The position numbers and the translations under genes are program-made. From Atopsyche davidsoni (Eukaryota; Arthropoda; Insecta; Trichoptera; Hydrobiosidae): a stretch of DNA of 64,000 bases. Under the pieces are notes generated by a model. The model did not search any database. It had not been told where the DNA came from and saw only the letters and a program-made list of their open reading frames with translations. Below, piece by piece: positions 54,418-62,997 of the stretch (positions within the stretch are counted from its first letter, which is position 1; the number at the start of each line of letters is the position of its first letter). The stretch is from positions 4,836,001-4,900,000 of the forward strand of contig JAILWY010000020.1 in assembly GCA_022113835.1 (NCBI GenBank), given 5' to 3'.

Positions 54418-54891
54418 TCATTTAAGCAGGTGCTCCGGTGTGTTATCTTTTATGCGATTGATCTCTAAAATCTCTTGGCGATCGAGTTTTGTGCCTTTAT
54501 TGTTATTATGTAAAATTTTGAGGTTGGAGTTCCGGTTAAAGTTGTGCTTATTATCAGAGAGGTGGAGGCCGAAGGTAGATATTTCATCTCCCTTTTTCCA
54601 TCCTCTTATGTGGTCATTGGTCCTTGTGTTGAAGGATCTAACTGTTGGGCCAATGTAAGTGGCGTTGCAGGAGTCGCAATTGCGTTTATAAATGCCACTG
54701 TTACTGAATTTATCATTCTTATCTTTATTATTGATAAGAATTTTTGCTAGGGACATATTATTGTAATATGAGACCTTGCATGATCTAGAAAGGAGTTTAC
54801 CGTATTTTTCGCAAGTCTCGCTGAAGAATGGGATTTTAACCCATATTTTATTATTATTATTTCTATCGCTTTTGGATAATTTAGAGATCAC
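54418..54891 (-). CDS. GIY-YIG endonuclease domain of a Penelope-like element
   Basis: 157 residues, an open 3' fragment of a Penelope-like polyprotein. The GIY-YIG pattern reads SGIYKRNCDSCNATYIGPTV, followed by RSFNTRTNDHI, then FGLHLSDNKHNFN and the glutamate-containing KLDRQEILEINR. The cysteine pair in GIYKRNCDSC is usual for Penelope endonucleases. In the complete element this domain nicks target DNA for reverse transcription; the RT is missing here, so this copy is dead unless helped. The start is arbitrary because the fragment is truncated. Confidence 0.75.
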   Translation of the reverse strand: MISKLSKSDRNNNNKIWVKIPFFSETCEKYGKLLSRSCKVSYYNNMSLAKILINNKDKNDKFSNSGIYKRNCDSCNATYIGPTVRSFNTRTNDHIRGWKKGDEISTFGLHLSDNKHNFNRNSNLKILHNNNKGTKLDRQEILEINRIKDNTPEHLLK

Positions 54892-54990
54892 AAAAATAGT
54901 TTTTTCAATAACATTTTAAGAATAATTGAAGGGTTATATCCGTTTGATAATGCCAACGTGGGGGTAAGAATAATTGAAGGGTTATATCCT

Positions 54991-55031
54991 GTTTGATAAT
55001 GCCAACGTGAAAGGTTGGCGAAACCGGTCAC
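54991..55031 (+). ncRNA. Hammerhead-like motif, right end of Penelope element
   Basis: Plus-strand copy of the same motif as 54027-54067. A partial third copy (CGTTTGATAATGCCAACGTG) precedes it at about 54940, so the end is partly duplicated. Confidence 0.45.
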
Positions 55032-55150
55032 TAATAAAAATAAAAATGTGGAAAATCACTCAAGTATTTTATTCAAAAATATTAAAAATATCATTATCAC
55101 TTCGGAGTAAATAAAAGGGAAAAAAAAAATCAAAGAGTGCAAAGGGTTAA

Positions 55151-55288
55151 AACAGCCTTTCTGTTAGTTTTATATGAACAAGTTAAAAGCTTCTCACCAG
55201 TATGAATAAGCATGTGGGATATTGAATAACACTTCCTTTTACATTTGAAATAACATTGGTCATGTGGCTTGAGCGTAACCAAATAACC
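55151..55288 (-). pseudogene. Decayed C-terminal fingers of gene K
   Basis: Same broken remnant as 20466-20628 (TAG after CNT, partial finger, tail remnant SYKTNRKAVL), cut by the piggyBac TTAA at 55147-55150. The CNKCSGTC tail is gone. Confidence 0.75.
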
Positions 55289-56041
55289 CTAAGTGTTACA
55301 ATTGAATGTACACTGGTCACAAGCATAAGGCTTCTCACCAAAATGAATAACCTTGTGCCTCCTCAAACTACTCGTAGTACTACATTTAAATGAACATTGG
55401 TCACAAGCAAAAGGCCTCTCGCCGGTATGAATAAAATTGTGCAAAATCAAATTACTTTTAGTGATACATTTGAAGGAACATTGGTCACAAGCAAAAGGCT
55501 TCTCACCAGTATGAATAGCCTTGTGCCTCCTCAAATTAGGCTGAGCATTACATTTGAATGAACATTGGTCACAATCAAAAGGCTTCTCGCCACTATGAAT
55601 AACCTTGTGCCTCCTCAAACTACTCGTAGTATTACATTTAAAAGAACATTGCTTACAAGCAAAAGGCTTCTCACCAGTATGAATAAGATTGTGCCTCCTC
55701 AAATAAGGCTTAGATTTACATTTGAATGAACATTGGTCACAAGCAAAAAGCTTCTTGTCAGTATGAATTAGCTTGTGTATCTTTAAATGTTGCATGGTTT
55801 TAAATTTAGATGAACATTGGTCACAAGCAAAAGCCCTCCTATCAGTATGAATAAGCATGTGCAATCTTAATGACCTCTTTTTATAACATTTATATGAACA
55901 TTGATCACAAATAAAGAGCTTCTTGTCCGTAAATACTAGAAACGGTTCACTCTCTCCAACACTCTTGAATATCGAGGTGCTCAGCAAATCTCCACTTCCC
56001 TCACTTTGGATGTTCACTTCAGCATGCGATTGCACACACAC
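55289..56041 (-). CDS. C2H2 zinc-finger exon of gene K (minus strand, truncated)
   Basis: 250 residues from acceptor CTGTTTCAG above 56041: VCVQSHAEVNIQSEGSGDLL leader, seven complete fingers and the start of an eighth (CDQCTFNCNT) before TAG. Fingers share the types of gene F (KTMQHLKIH, TKSNLILH, TTSSLRRH), its closest relative. Gene F carries the same TAG one codon context later but meets an earlier stop. First-exon candidates: 57117-57326 (start codon lost) and 58213-58419. It may be a short, still translated relic. Confidence 0.7.
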   Translation of the reverse strand: MCVQSHAEVNIQSEGSGDLLSTSIFKSVGESEPFLVFTDKKLFICDQCSYKCYKKRSLRLHMLIHTDRRAFACDQCSSKFKTMQHLKIHKLIHTDKKLFACDQCSFKCKSKPYLRRHNLIHTGEKPFACKQCSFKCNTTSSLRRHKVIHSGEKPFDCDQCSFKCNAQPNLRRHKAIHTGEKPFACDQCSFKCITKSNLILHNFIHTGERPFACDQCSFKCSTTSSLRRHKVIHFGEKPYACDQCTFNCNT

Positions 56042-56810
56042 CTGAAACAGATAATTACATTATATTACTCATTTATATTATTATAGATTGTTCTTTATCA
56101 AATTCAACTTTTTGACCCGATTCAAGGTGGAAGTTGAATAAAAGACATTTTTTCTGTTTTAATTGATATCCTCAATGTTAACACACACTATTAAATACTT
56201 GATAAACTTGCATTCGTTACCAATTTAGGTCAGTTGCGATAGCAATCAAAGGTTAGTTTTAAATAATTTAAGAACTATCGGTTTCAACTTTCACTGACTG
56301 AAATAGACTATAAGAATATAAATGTCACGTGACAAACTACTTGCCAAAAACAAAGTGTGAAAATATTATCTTGTAAACATATGTCAAATCAATAACTTCT
56401 TATCAATCAAACCTGCAATGCACAAGCATCGTGCGGAGGGTATGCATATTTTTTGCCTTTCAGTTTCTTTTTGGACAAATATGCAGTCATTTATTCTCTA
56501 CCAAAAAGCGTTTGATAACGTCAAGCATGAACATCTGCTATGCCTTTTAATCAATATAGGGCTAGACTTGAGTGATTTTTCCACATGTTAATTTTTATTG
56601 GTAGCCGGTTCCGCCCGACTTTTCACATTGTCATTATCAATCTGAGACATGATAAATTGATATCAAACTTTATTTTATTTAAAATATTTATAATGCATTA
56701 AATTCTATTTTCGTGCAGTCTACATAATACCTGGCGAATTTAAAATATACTACATTAGGTGAAAATTATTAAAATAGAGCACAAAAGATACCATGTTAGT
56801 AATATATATA
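56042..56810 (-). other. Proximal intron of gene K
   Basis: Family intron, parallel to 21694-22442 but without the mariner. It includes the degenerate Penelope-derived segment at about 56600. No gene. Confidence 0.45.
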
Positions 56811-57020
56811 CAGTATTACTCCGCTTTACGCGACCCCGTTATGCGCGGTTTCACTATAATGCGAATTTCGCGTTAAAAGGCCTCGCATTATGCGAATTTT
56901 TTATTATAAGAAAGTAAATGAACATAATGGAGTCATTGACTTTTCTTAACAATTAAAAACCGCATTGAGTGTTATGAACGTATTAATACACACAGTAATA
57001 TCTCGCGTAAAGCGGGATAT
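56811..57020. mobile_element. MITE copy left of gene K first exon
   Basis: CAGTATTACTCCGCTTTACG to GCGGGATATTACTG; a short version of the 6113-6752 family. Confidence 0.6.
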
Positions 57021-57116
57021 TACTGTGTGTATATATATATATATATATATATTCATATAGCTATATATATATATTAATATAGCTAGTATAACATAGTAGT
57101 AGAGTCGAGATATTAC

Positions 57117-57326
57117 CTGCTCGCGTCTGGCAGATGCTGAGGAGGCAGCTCTTTTGTGTTCCAGCAGAGCTTTCTCAACATCGAAGTCTTCTATTTTAAT
57201 CTCATCATATTCTGGGGCGCCGGGAAAGGACACCTCATCCTCGTGCTTCACGCGGAACACCTCACAACTGCCAAGCCCGCCGCCGTCTTCGAGGTCAGAG
57301 ATTTCCTGCTTCACGTGAGTGTTCAC
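57117..57326 (-). pseudogene. Acidic first exon with lost start codon (gene K proximal)
   Basis: 70 codons (one extra Asp, EYDEIKIED). Donor CAG|GTAATATC intact; VKQE, VKHE and IKIE motifs kept. The usual ATG is GTG (KVNTHVKQ). The leader ends at about 57361, where MITE sequence starts, so the normal promoter is gone. The upstream frame runs open into the MITE, giving an in-frame ATG at 57414-57416 that could in principle start a 5'-extended protein. Confidence 0.6.
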
Positions 57327-57361
57327 TTTACGCCAATTCTTAAAGAAATTGTTCAGAAATT

Positions 57362-57745
57362 CACCGTTATGCGCGGTTTCACTATAATGCGAATTTCGCG
57401 TTAAAAGGCCTCGCATTATGCGAATTTTTTATTATAAGAAAGTAAATGAACATAATGGAGTCATTGACTTTTCTTAACAACAAAAAACAGCATTGGGAGT
57501 TATGAAAGTATTTTACAAAAATGTAAAAGAAACGCTACCCAAAAGACAATAGATTCAGTAAAAATAACATATAATACTGCATAGTGTTCATAGAATTAAT
57601 GTGATTGATTCAAACGATTCGTATTTTTTAGTATTATGTGTTGACTATGTTTGTATGTTTAATCGTAAACCCCGATATACGGGAATTTCAATGAACGTGA
57701 TTTTTTCCGGAACGTATCCCTCGCGTAAAGCGGGGTATTACCGTA
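57362..57745. mobile_element. MITE copy replacing the leader of gene K first exon
   Basis: Starts inside the terminus (CCGTTATGCGCGGTTTCAC) and ends GCGTAAAGCGGGGTATTACC. Bases 57364-57500 repeat 56840-56970, so the exon sits between two copies of the same MITE half. Confidence 0.6.
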
Positions 57746-58212
57746 TATATATATATGTGTAAAGAATTATATTGCTTTAAGATTATGTGCCAGCGAGACT
57801 CTGTCGGCCGACGCTGACCGTCCGTATATTTACTGCTTTATCGGCCATCGGCTGACGGCCGTTAAAAACCAGAACAAGCTGTTATAGATTGTAGGTAGTA
57901 AATGAATGAGAATTTGAGTAATCATATTAGTAATAATTTGAGTTAAAGCGAAGTGAAGTGGACGATAGACTTTAATTGTGGTTTCTTTACATTTTTAGAT
58001 AAGATAATGTATCTTATATTAAACTGTATGTGAACTGTTGTGTATAAGTGTTAAAATAAAAATTCTTTACATTTTTAGAGCAACGCCATTGTTTCTGTCA
58101 GATTCACGGTTCCCAGTCTAATATATATATTAATATAGCTAGTGACCGTACTTGACAGGCTTGGTGAAATCGTTATATATTCATGTGAGGCAGGCTAGTA
58201 TGGGGAGATTAC
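57746..58212. other. LTR-like repeat and spacer
   Basis: 57780-58100 (TGTGCCAGCGAGACTCTGTC ... AATAAAAATTCTTTACATTT) recurs in part at 44660-44925 and looks like a solo LTR. Then (TA)n and the sequence that normally follows a first exon donor. Confidence 0.4.
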
Positions 58213-58419
58213 CTGCTCGCGTCTGGCAGATGCTGAGGAGGCAGCTCTTTTGTGTTCCAGCAGAGCTTTCTCAACGTCGAAGTCTTCTATTTTAATCTCA
58301 TATTCTGGGACGCCGGGGAAGGACGCCTCATCCTCGAGCTTCACAGGGAGCACCTCACAACTGTCGAGCCCGCCGCCGTCTTCGAGGTCAGGGATTTCCT
58401 GCTTCACATGAGCGTCCAT
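58213..58419 (-). CDS. Acidic first exon (distal candidate for gene K)
   Basis: 69 codons, ATG at 58417-58419, donor CAG|GTAATCTC below 58213. MDAHVKQEIPDLEDGGGLDS start; VKQE, VKLE (VLPVKLED) and IKIE; ARREQ end. The next minus-strand acceptor is 56041. Since the proximal exon 57117 has lost its ATG, this one may be the functional first exon of gene K. Head-to-head with the decayed exon at 58988. Confidence 0.7.
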
Positions 58420-58987
58420 TTTACGCCAATTCTTAAAGAGATTGTTCAGAAATTCAAAGCACTGCGTATAAAAGTACACAGAGGCCTCTCCTGTCAAGAC
58501 AAGATAACGCGAACCGCTCCAACTGTTAAATTGGTAGGCGTGTATTTTTTTTCATAATGGTCATGGTCATGTTGCACTCTTTATTTTAATTTTTATTAGG
58601 TTGCATGAATGTTTCATCATTTTAATACTGTCATGTTTGTTCTTGTCATTTTCGCCAAGGTGGTGTCCGTGACGCGCTGCCGACTGACGTTTTAAAAGAT
58701 TCGCTACGAAGACAAAACGCAACTTCTTTAGAATGCTCCACCGGTGTAAAAATGTAAAAAAATAGTTATACAATTACGAAAACGAAACTATTTTGCCTGA
58801 TATGAAATAAATGTCAGTTGTGTTTCCACGCGTCTTGTCTGCTCGCGCCGGCGACTTTGGATCTCCTACCATCCGAGATCGTGTATATCACCTCATATGT
58901 TTACTACAGATTATCTCTGATTTTGCTCCGCGTTTGTGTCATTGAATATTGCATACGCAGTGCTACGTATTTCTGAATAATATATCT
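58420..58987. promoter_or_regulatory. Head-to-head region, second copy
   Basis: Paralogue of 31070-31647 (same CCACGCGTCTTGTCTG and ATCCGAGATCGTG blocks) between divergent first exons. Here only the minus-strand partner is intact. Confidence 0.4.
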
Positions 58988-59163
58988 ATGAATTGGCTTC
59001 TATTGGACGCTGAGGTAAAGCAGGAAATCCCTGACCTTGAAGACAGCGGCCTGCCCGAGGATGCGCCGAGAGTGACGGTGCGTTCTTTCACGGCGCCCTA
59101 CAACAGGACGATGTTAAAATTGAAGAATTAGATGTTGAGGAAGTACTGCTAGAGCATGAAAGA
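58988..59163 (+). pseudogene. Decayed copy of first exon 31648
   Basis: ATG 58988 (MNWLLLDAEVKQEIPDLEDS) followed by an internal deletion relative to 31648-31893, which shifts the frame (PEDAPRVTVRSF) and stops at TAG 59129. The ending (GATGTTGAGGAAGTACTGCT, GAGCATGAAAGAG) is still readable in another frame, but the CAG|GTAATA donor is lost. Confidence 0.75.
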
Positions 59164-61396
59164 GGAAGGTTGCTGTAATGCTGCACCGGACATTATTGGT
59201 TGAGCCTTTAATTGTGATTTAAGCTACGTGGGCTTCGGGTGTTTCACCTCTATCGAACCTCAAATAATCCTTGTTTCGTAATGCCTTTCTTTAAATACAG
59301 CAACGTCCTCTCGGCTGATTAAACACGATAATTTTGAACCACGAAGAAGTACTCTTCTTTCCATTCCTCGCTATACTTTCTATTTTCGTACTCTTTTTCT
59401 TTTCTTTGCAATAATACTGAAAATAAGAGTATGTTTTAAATATGCTTTTGAAGTACAATAAATTTATTTCCACTACTTTGGCCACTATAAAATAAGTATA
59501 TTTAGTAAAAGTTTTGATGTTTCGGTAGATGATCGTGACTCTTGAGAATCATTTTGCTCCTCCACTCCAAAAAAGAGGAAATATGTACTATTTAAATAAT
59601 AAATACATGCAAACAGATTATATTTGCCTACCTTTTTTTATTATACAAAAGAACAGTTATTTTACCTGCACGAACTACATCATCTTATAACAAAAAGCCT
59701 TGAAATGCTACTGTCTAGCGCAAGATGATGAAATTTTCGCACATGAGAATCTGACCCATCAGATCGGAGCATGTTGGGTGTCGATTTAATTCTCAGTAGC
59801 AGTGCTTGCATTCCACACATTTCAGTTTTATAAATTACTCAAATGATTCTCGATACTTGGGATTGAAATAAAAGAGTTTTGATATGTCTTGCATGTAATA
59901 ATTTATTGTTACAAATATAGTTCGATTATACATAGTAATACAAATGAATTGTTAAATCAAATAAAATTGTATATTTCCTGGTCCCTAGAATTTATGCAGT
60001 TAAGATCTAAAAAATCCAACACACTGCTGCTGGATGCATCATCATCATATTAACAATGAAACATCAAAAAACCAATGGCAGTAATTATAGAATCTTATAG
60101 ATCTCTAGCAGTTATTTCAGCCCGATCACAATCAAACAGATTGCCCTTCAGTAAGACTTCTCATATTGAGTCAATATTTATCCATGACTAGATAGATGCT
60201 ATTAAAGCCTCACCTAAATATCCTCAGCGAGTCGGTGAAATACAATTTCTGGTAAAGCGACAGTAGCCAAATTCTTTCTTAAAGGCTCTTTCTAGTGGTG
60301 TCACGTATTATATGCTATCAGCAACCCTTACCTCTAATGAGGAATGAATATCGGATTAATGTGAAGATACCTCAGCGCTGCTGAGTGCCTTATCGAAACC
60401 ACTTTCCATAGTGCCGAGTTCCAATGTTTATACCAAGATATCAGCATAATTAATGATTGTCACATTGAGACATCTGTCCCTCACGAAAGACCAAATTTAA
60501 CATCGATTCAAAGCACTTGGACCAAACGGTTACAGAAAACCGAATGGCAGCTGTTATCGAGATTTTTTTATAAAAATAATATTTATCATCGTAATATCAT
60601 TGGAAATGTTAATCACAGCCGTTACAAATGCATCGGCTGAAGCCCGATCCAATAAAAAACTAATCTATACTCTTGAACACCAGTCAATGCTCGACTGACC
60701 GGACTCCTTACTTTAGGAAAAGTAAATACCGCAAGTGGAAAAAATCAACATCCTATTCTCAAATACCTTGTTATGTACCATACACATTCAATACGTATAA
60801 TCAGTAGACCTTAGTCACACACATTTTTCCAATATTGATCGTAAAGTCTGGAATAACTTTCCAGACCGATAACAATTAGTAAAGTCTATTTAATGCATAC
60901 AAAAGCATAGTCGCTTGGACTATGTGATATTGATTGACATTGATCATGCCGTCATGCATTGGTCCCATGGTGAAATGTCAACACCTCGACTAGCTATAAA
61001 CAGGGCACCCAGCTCACAGGGATCATTCTTATTTCGCCATCACACAGAGTTGTTCGTTCTCGATCCATTGATCGAGACATTAACTATTATAATTAGAGCT
61101 CTCCAAGAATTCAAGAACTATCGACGCCGTCAACAAACAAAGATGGCCACAAAACCGGAACAGCACTCGCACAATCGCGGTGGCTCTTCAGCGGCCCAGG
61201 AGCACAAGGAGGAAAACATTTTGCAAAAGATATTTTCTAGATAGAAAGTGTGATCAGATATATATATATTTTTTTTCTTTTTCAAAATTGTCAATTGAAA
61301 TCTCTAATTTGTTATTATTCTTTTTCCATTGGAGCAGATTTATTTGTGTTACAAAAGTTCGAGTCTAACATTTGTTTTACAGTATGTTTTATTTAA
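59164..61396. other. Spacer with orphan family flank
   Basis: 59495-59570 is a diverged family 3' flank (AAAAGTTTTGATGTTTCGGTAG, GAGAATCATTTTGCTCC) without a finger exon. 60230-60620 carries the GTGTCACGTATTATATGC and ACTTGGACCAAACGGTTACAG blocks. 60900-61380 has an ORF of 109 codons (60915-61244) that I do not recognise; it begins mid-repeat and has no family signature, so it is not called. Confidence 0.4.
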
Positions 61397-61643
61397 TGTC
61401 GAGTGTCACTCGACATTGGACCTGAAATATATTTTGGTTTGATTTTTTTTAAGGCAATTTTTTTAAGAGTAGTCATTAGTGTCATTAACCTTAGGCTAGG
61501 TCGGATTAGACGTGATCTTTTCAAGGGAGTCAGAAGTTCTTACTTTACGTTATAGTTTAGTTATTTAAGTTACGTTAGAGTCTTAGACTCGGTGCGTCTT
61601 CTAACCTTTTAGATTATAGGTTTATCAGGTCGGAAACGTCACA
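61397..61643 (+). repeat. Candidate 5' LTR of the Ty3/Gypsy element
   Basis: Starts TGTCGAGTGTCACTCGACA (an 8-bp hairpin) and ends GGAAACGTCACA. Two bases later comes a primer-binding-site candidate TGGTCGCCGCTGACC (61646). The borders are inferred because the second LTR lies outside the window. Confidence 0.45.
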
Positions 61644-61847
61644 GGTGGTCGCCGCTGACCATGAGACTTGGTTAGTGAAAGTAAATTTATATTAAATATA
61701 TATAGTTTCGCCAAGTAAAGAATTAAAAGGGTTACCACACACACAACAAGGGAACGGAATAGACGATTAGGCCAAAAATATTAGGAATCGTTAGTTAGCA
61801 ATCGTTGCTAAGTTAAATTTAATTAAGATATCATAAATAAAGTCATT

Positions 61848-62270
61848 ATGAATACTCGACAGGTAGGTCGCGAGGGCGGTTCTAGCCAGCAAGGTGCAAA
61901 GTCGGTACCGAAAAGGGGGCGTAAAAGACCGAGGGGGGTAGAAGAGCTACTGAGTGTAGCCATTAAACGTGCTATTGCTCCACTCGTTCGGCAGGTCGCG
62001 AGACTGGAGGCCAGGGCTAATGAGAGGGATGGCAAGATCGGCTCCGCAATCGACACCGCGACTAGTTCCGCGGTCGGCTCTGCGATTAGCTCCGCAATCG
62101 ACCCCGCGATCGGCTCTGCGACTAGCTCCGCGATCGGACCCGCGATCGGCTCTGCGACTAGCTCCGCGAGCGTCCCCGCGATCGGCTCCGCGACTGGTTC
62201 CGCGATTAGTCATACAGGAAAGGGAACCGGTCCCTTCGTCGTCAAAGGGGTCTTCGAGCGACATGCATAG
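61848..62270 (+). CDS. Gypsy gag N-terminal frame
   Basis: ATG 61848, 140 residues: basic start (KRGRKRPRGVEELLSVAIKR), a probable coiled coil (VARLEARANERDGKIG), then a Ser/Ala/Ile-rich repeat stretch (ATSSAIGPAIGSATSSA) and a stop at 62268. The conserved gag body follows in the next frame (+1 relative). Either a one-base change in the repeat or just after it broke a single gag, or the body is reached from the ATG at 61969. No nuclear localisation or zinc knuckle claim can be made. Confidence 0.5.
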   Translation: MNTRQVGREGGSSQQGAKSVPKRGRKRPRGVEELLSVAIKRAIAPLVRQVARLEARANERDGKIGSAIDTATSSAVGSAISSAIDPAIGSATSSAIGPAIGSATSSASVPAIGSATGSAISHTGKGTGPFVVKGVFERHA

Positions 62271-62997
62271 GATAGTATGTTCTTTGGTATTGCCTAAGGA
62301 GAAGCCGATCTTCCCTGCGCCGGGGGTAAAACCATTAGCTTTCATCGCGGCAGTGAAGTATATAGAACGGACAGATAGCGTGGGAAGGGAGTTAGAGATA
62401 GCTCGGGATTGCCTAGTAGGTGAGGCAAAATTATGGTTGGGGGTGTATGCAAGAAATTTCAAAACATTCGAGGAGTTCGAGAGAGGTTTTTTGAGGTGCT
62501 ATTGGAGTGTGGAGAGTCAGTGTGAGGCTAGACGGGAATTAATTAGAGGGGAATGGAAGGGTAGAGCAGGGGGAGTTTCTATGAGTAGCTACTTTGTAGG
62601 GTTATGGGACTACTCCCAAGATTTGGTTGATCCGTCGATGGAGCAACAATTGGTAGGAGACATCATGTGCCACTTCCCGGACAATGTAAAACATTTATGG
62701 TTTTCCGGAGGAAAAACTACTGCAATAGAAGCAGCAGAGTTTTTGAGATATTTAGATAAGAACGTTGGGTTCGAGCGTGGAGACTTAGGGGGGCATTCGA
62801 GAGTTAGGCTTGAACCTCATCAGATCAGAGGGGGCGCAAGAAGGGGAAACGTGGCAGCCATCGAGGCGTCGGCCGGAATTGACACGCAAATAAATTTTCA
62901 GAGAGAGGGTACACGGAGAGAGTCGGATAACGCGGGAGAAAAGGAAATAGGTAGACGCGCGGGTGCGTATCAGGGAAACGAGAGACGGCCGAACTAA
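61969..62997 (+). CDS. Gypsy gag body
   Basis: Frame open 61969-62997. The trustworthy part starts at about 62262 (MHRIVCSLVLPKEKPIFPAP) and contains a Ty3-type gag core: AFIAAVKYIERTDSV, GEAKLWLGVYARNFKTFEEF, FLRCYWSVESQCEARREL, MSSYFVGLWDYSQDLV. The first 95 residues are the arginine/serine-rich alternative reading of the repeat and may not be real. No CCHC knuckle. It ends TAA 62995-62997 after YQGNERRPN, 15 bases after a -1 slippery site. Structural capsid protein of the retrotransposon. Confidence 0.7.
   Translation: MLLLHSFGRSRDWRPGLMRGMARSAPQSTPRLVPRSALRLAPQSTPRSALRLAPRSDPRSALRLAPRASPRSAPRLVPRLVIQEREPVPSSSKGSSSDMHRIVCSLVLPKEKPIFPAPGVKPLAFIAAVKYIERTDSVGRELEIARDCLVGEAKLWLGVYARNFKTFEEFERGFLRCYWSVESQCEARRELIRGEWKGRAGGVSMSSYFVGLWDYSQDLVDPSMEQQLVGDIMCHFPDNVKHLWFSGGKTTAIEAAEFLRYLDKNVGFERGDLGGHSRVRLEPHQIRGGARRGNVAAIEASAGIDTQINFQREGTRRESDNAGEKEIGRRAGAYQGNERRPN

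Larger units (their letters stand above)
53918..55087 (-). mobile_element. Penelope-like retroelement, 3' part
   Basis: Absent from the sister piggyBac copy at about 20408, which gives approximate borders. The ends carry the same roughly 40-bp sequence in inverted orientation (54027-54067 and 54991-55031). The minus strand encodes a GIY-YIG endonuclease (54418-54891). No reverse transcriptase remains. Confidence 0.75.
53547..55146 (+). mobile_element. piggyBac right end, interrupted by a Penelope-like element
   Basis: 53547-53917 and 55088-55146 match 20043-20465: the piggyBac cysteine-rich C-terminus (DCMVCSNRNVPGGK, then in another frame YCETCERKPGLNPGECF) with the same one-base frameshift, and the terminus GAGTGCAAAGGG against TTAA (55147-55150). 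The middle 1.17 kb is a Penelope-like insertion. Confidence 0.8.

Noticed and set aside
60915..61244. 109-codon ORF as a gene
   Set aside because: No recognisable domain, no paralogue in the window, and it lies directly upstream of a retroelement. Left as unassigned.
61397..61643. Firm LTR call for the right-edge Gypsy
   Set aside because: Only one copy is in the window, so the borders stay a candidate.
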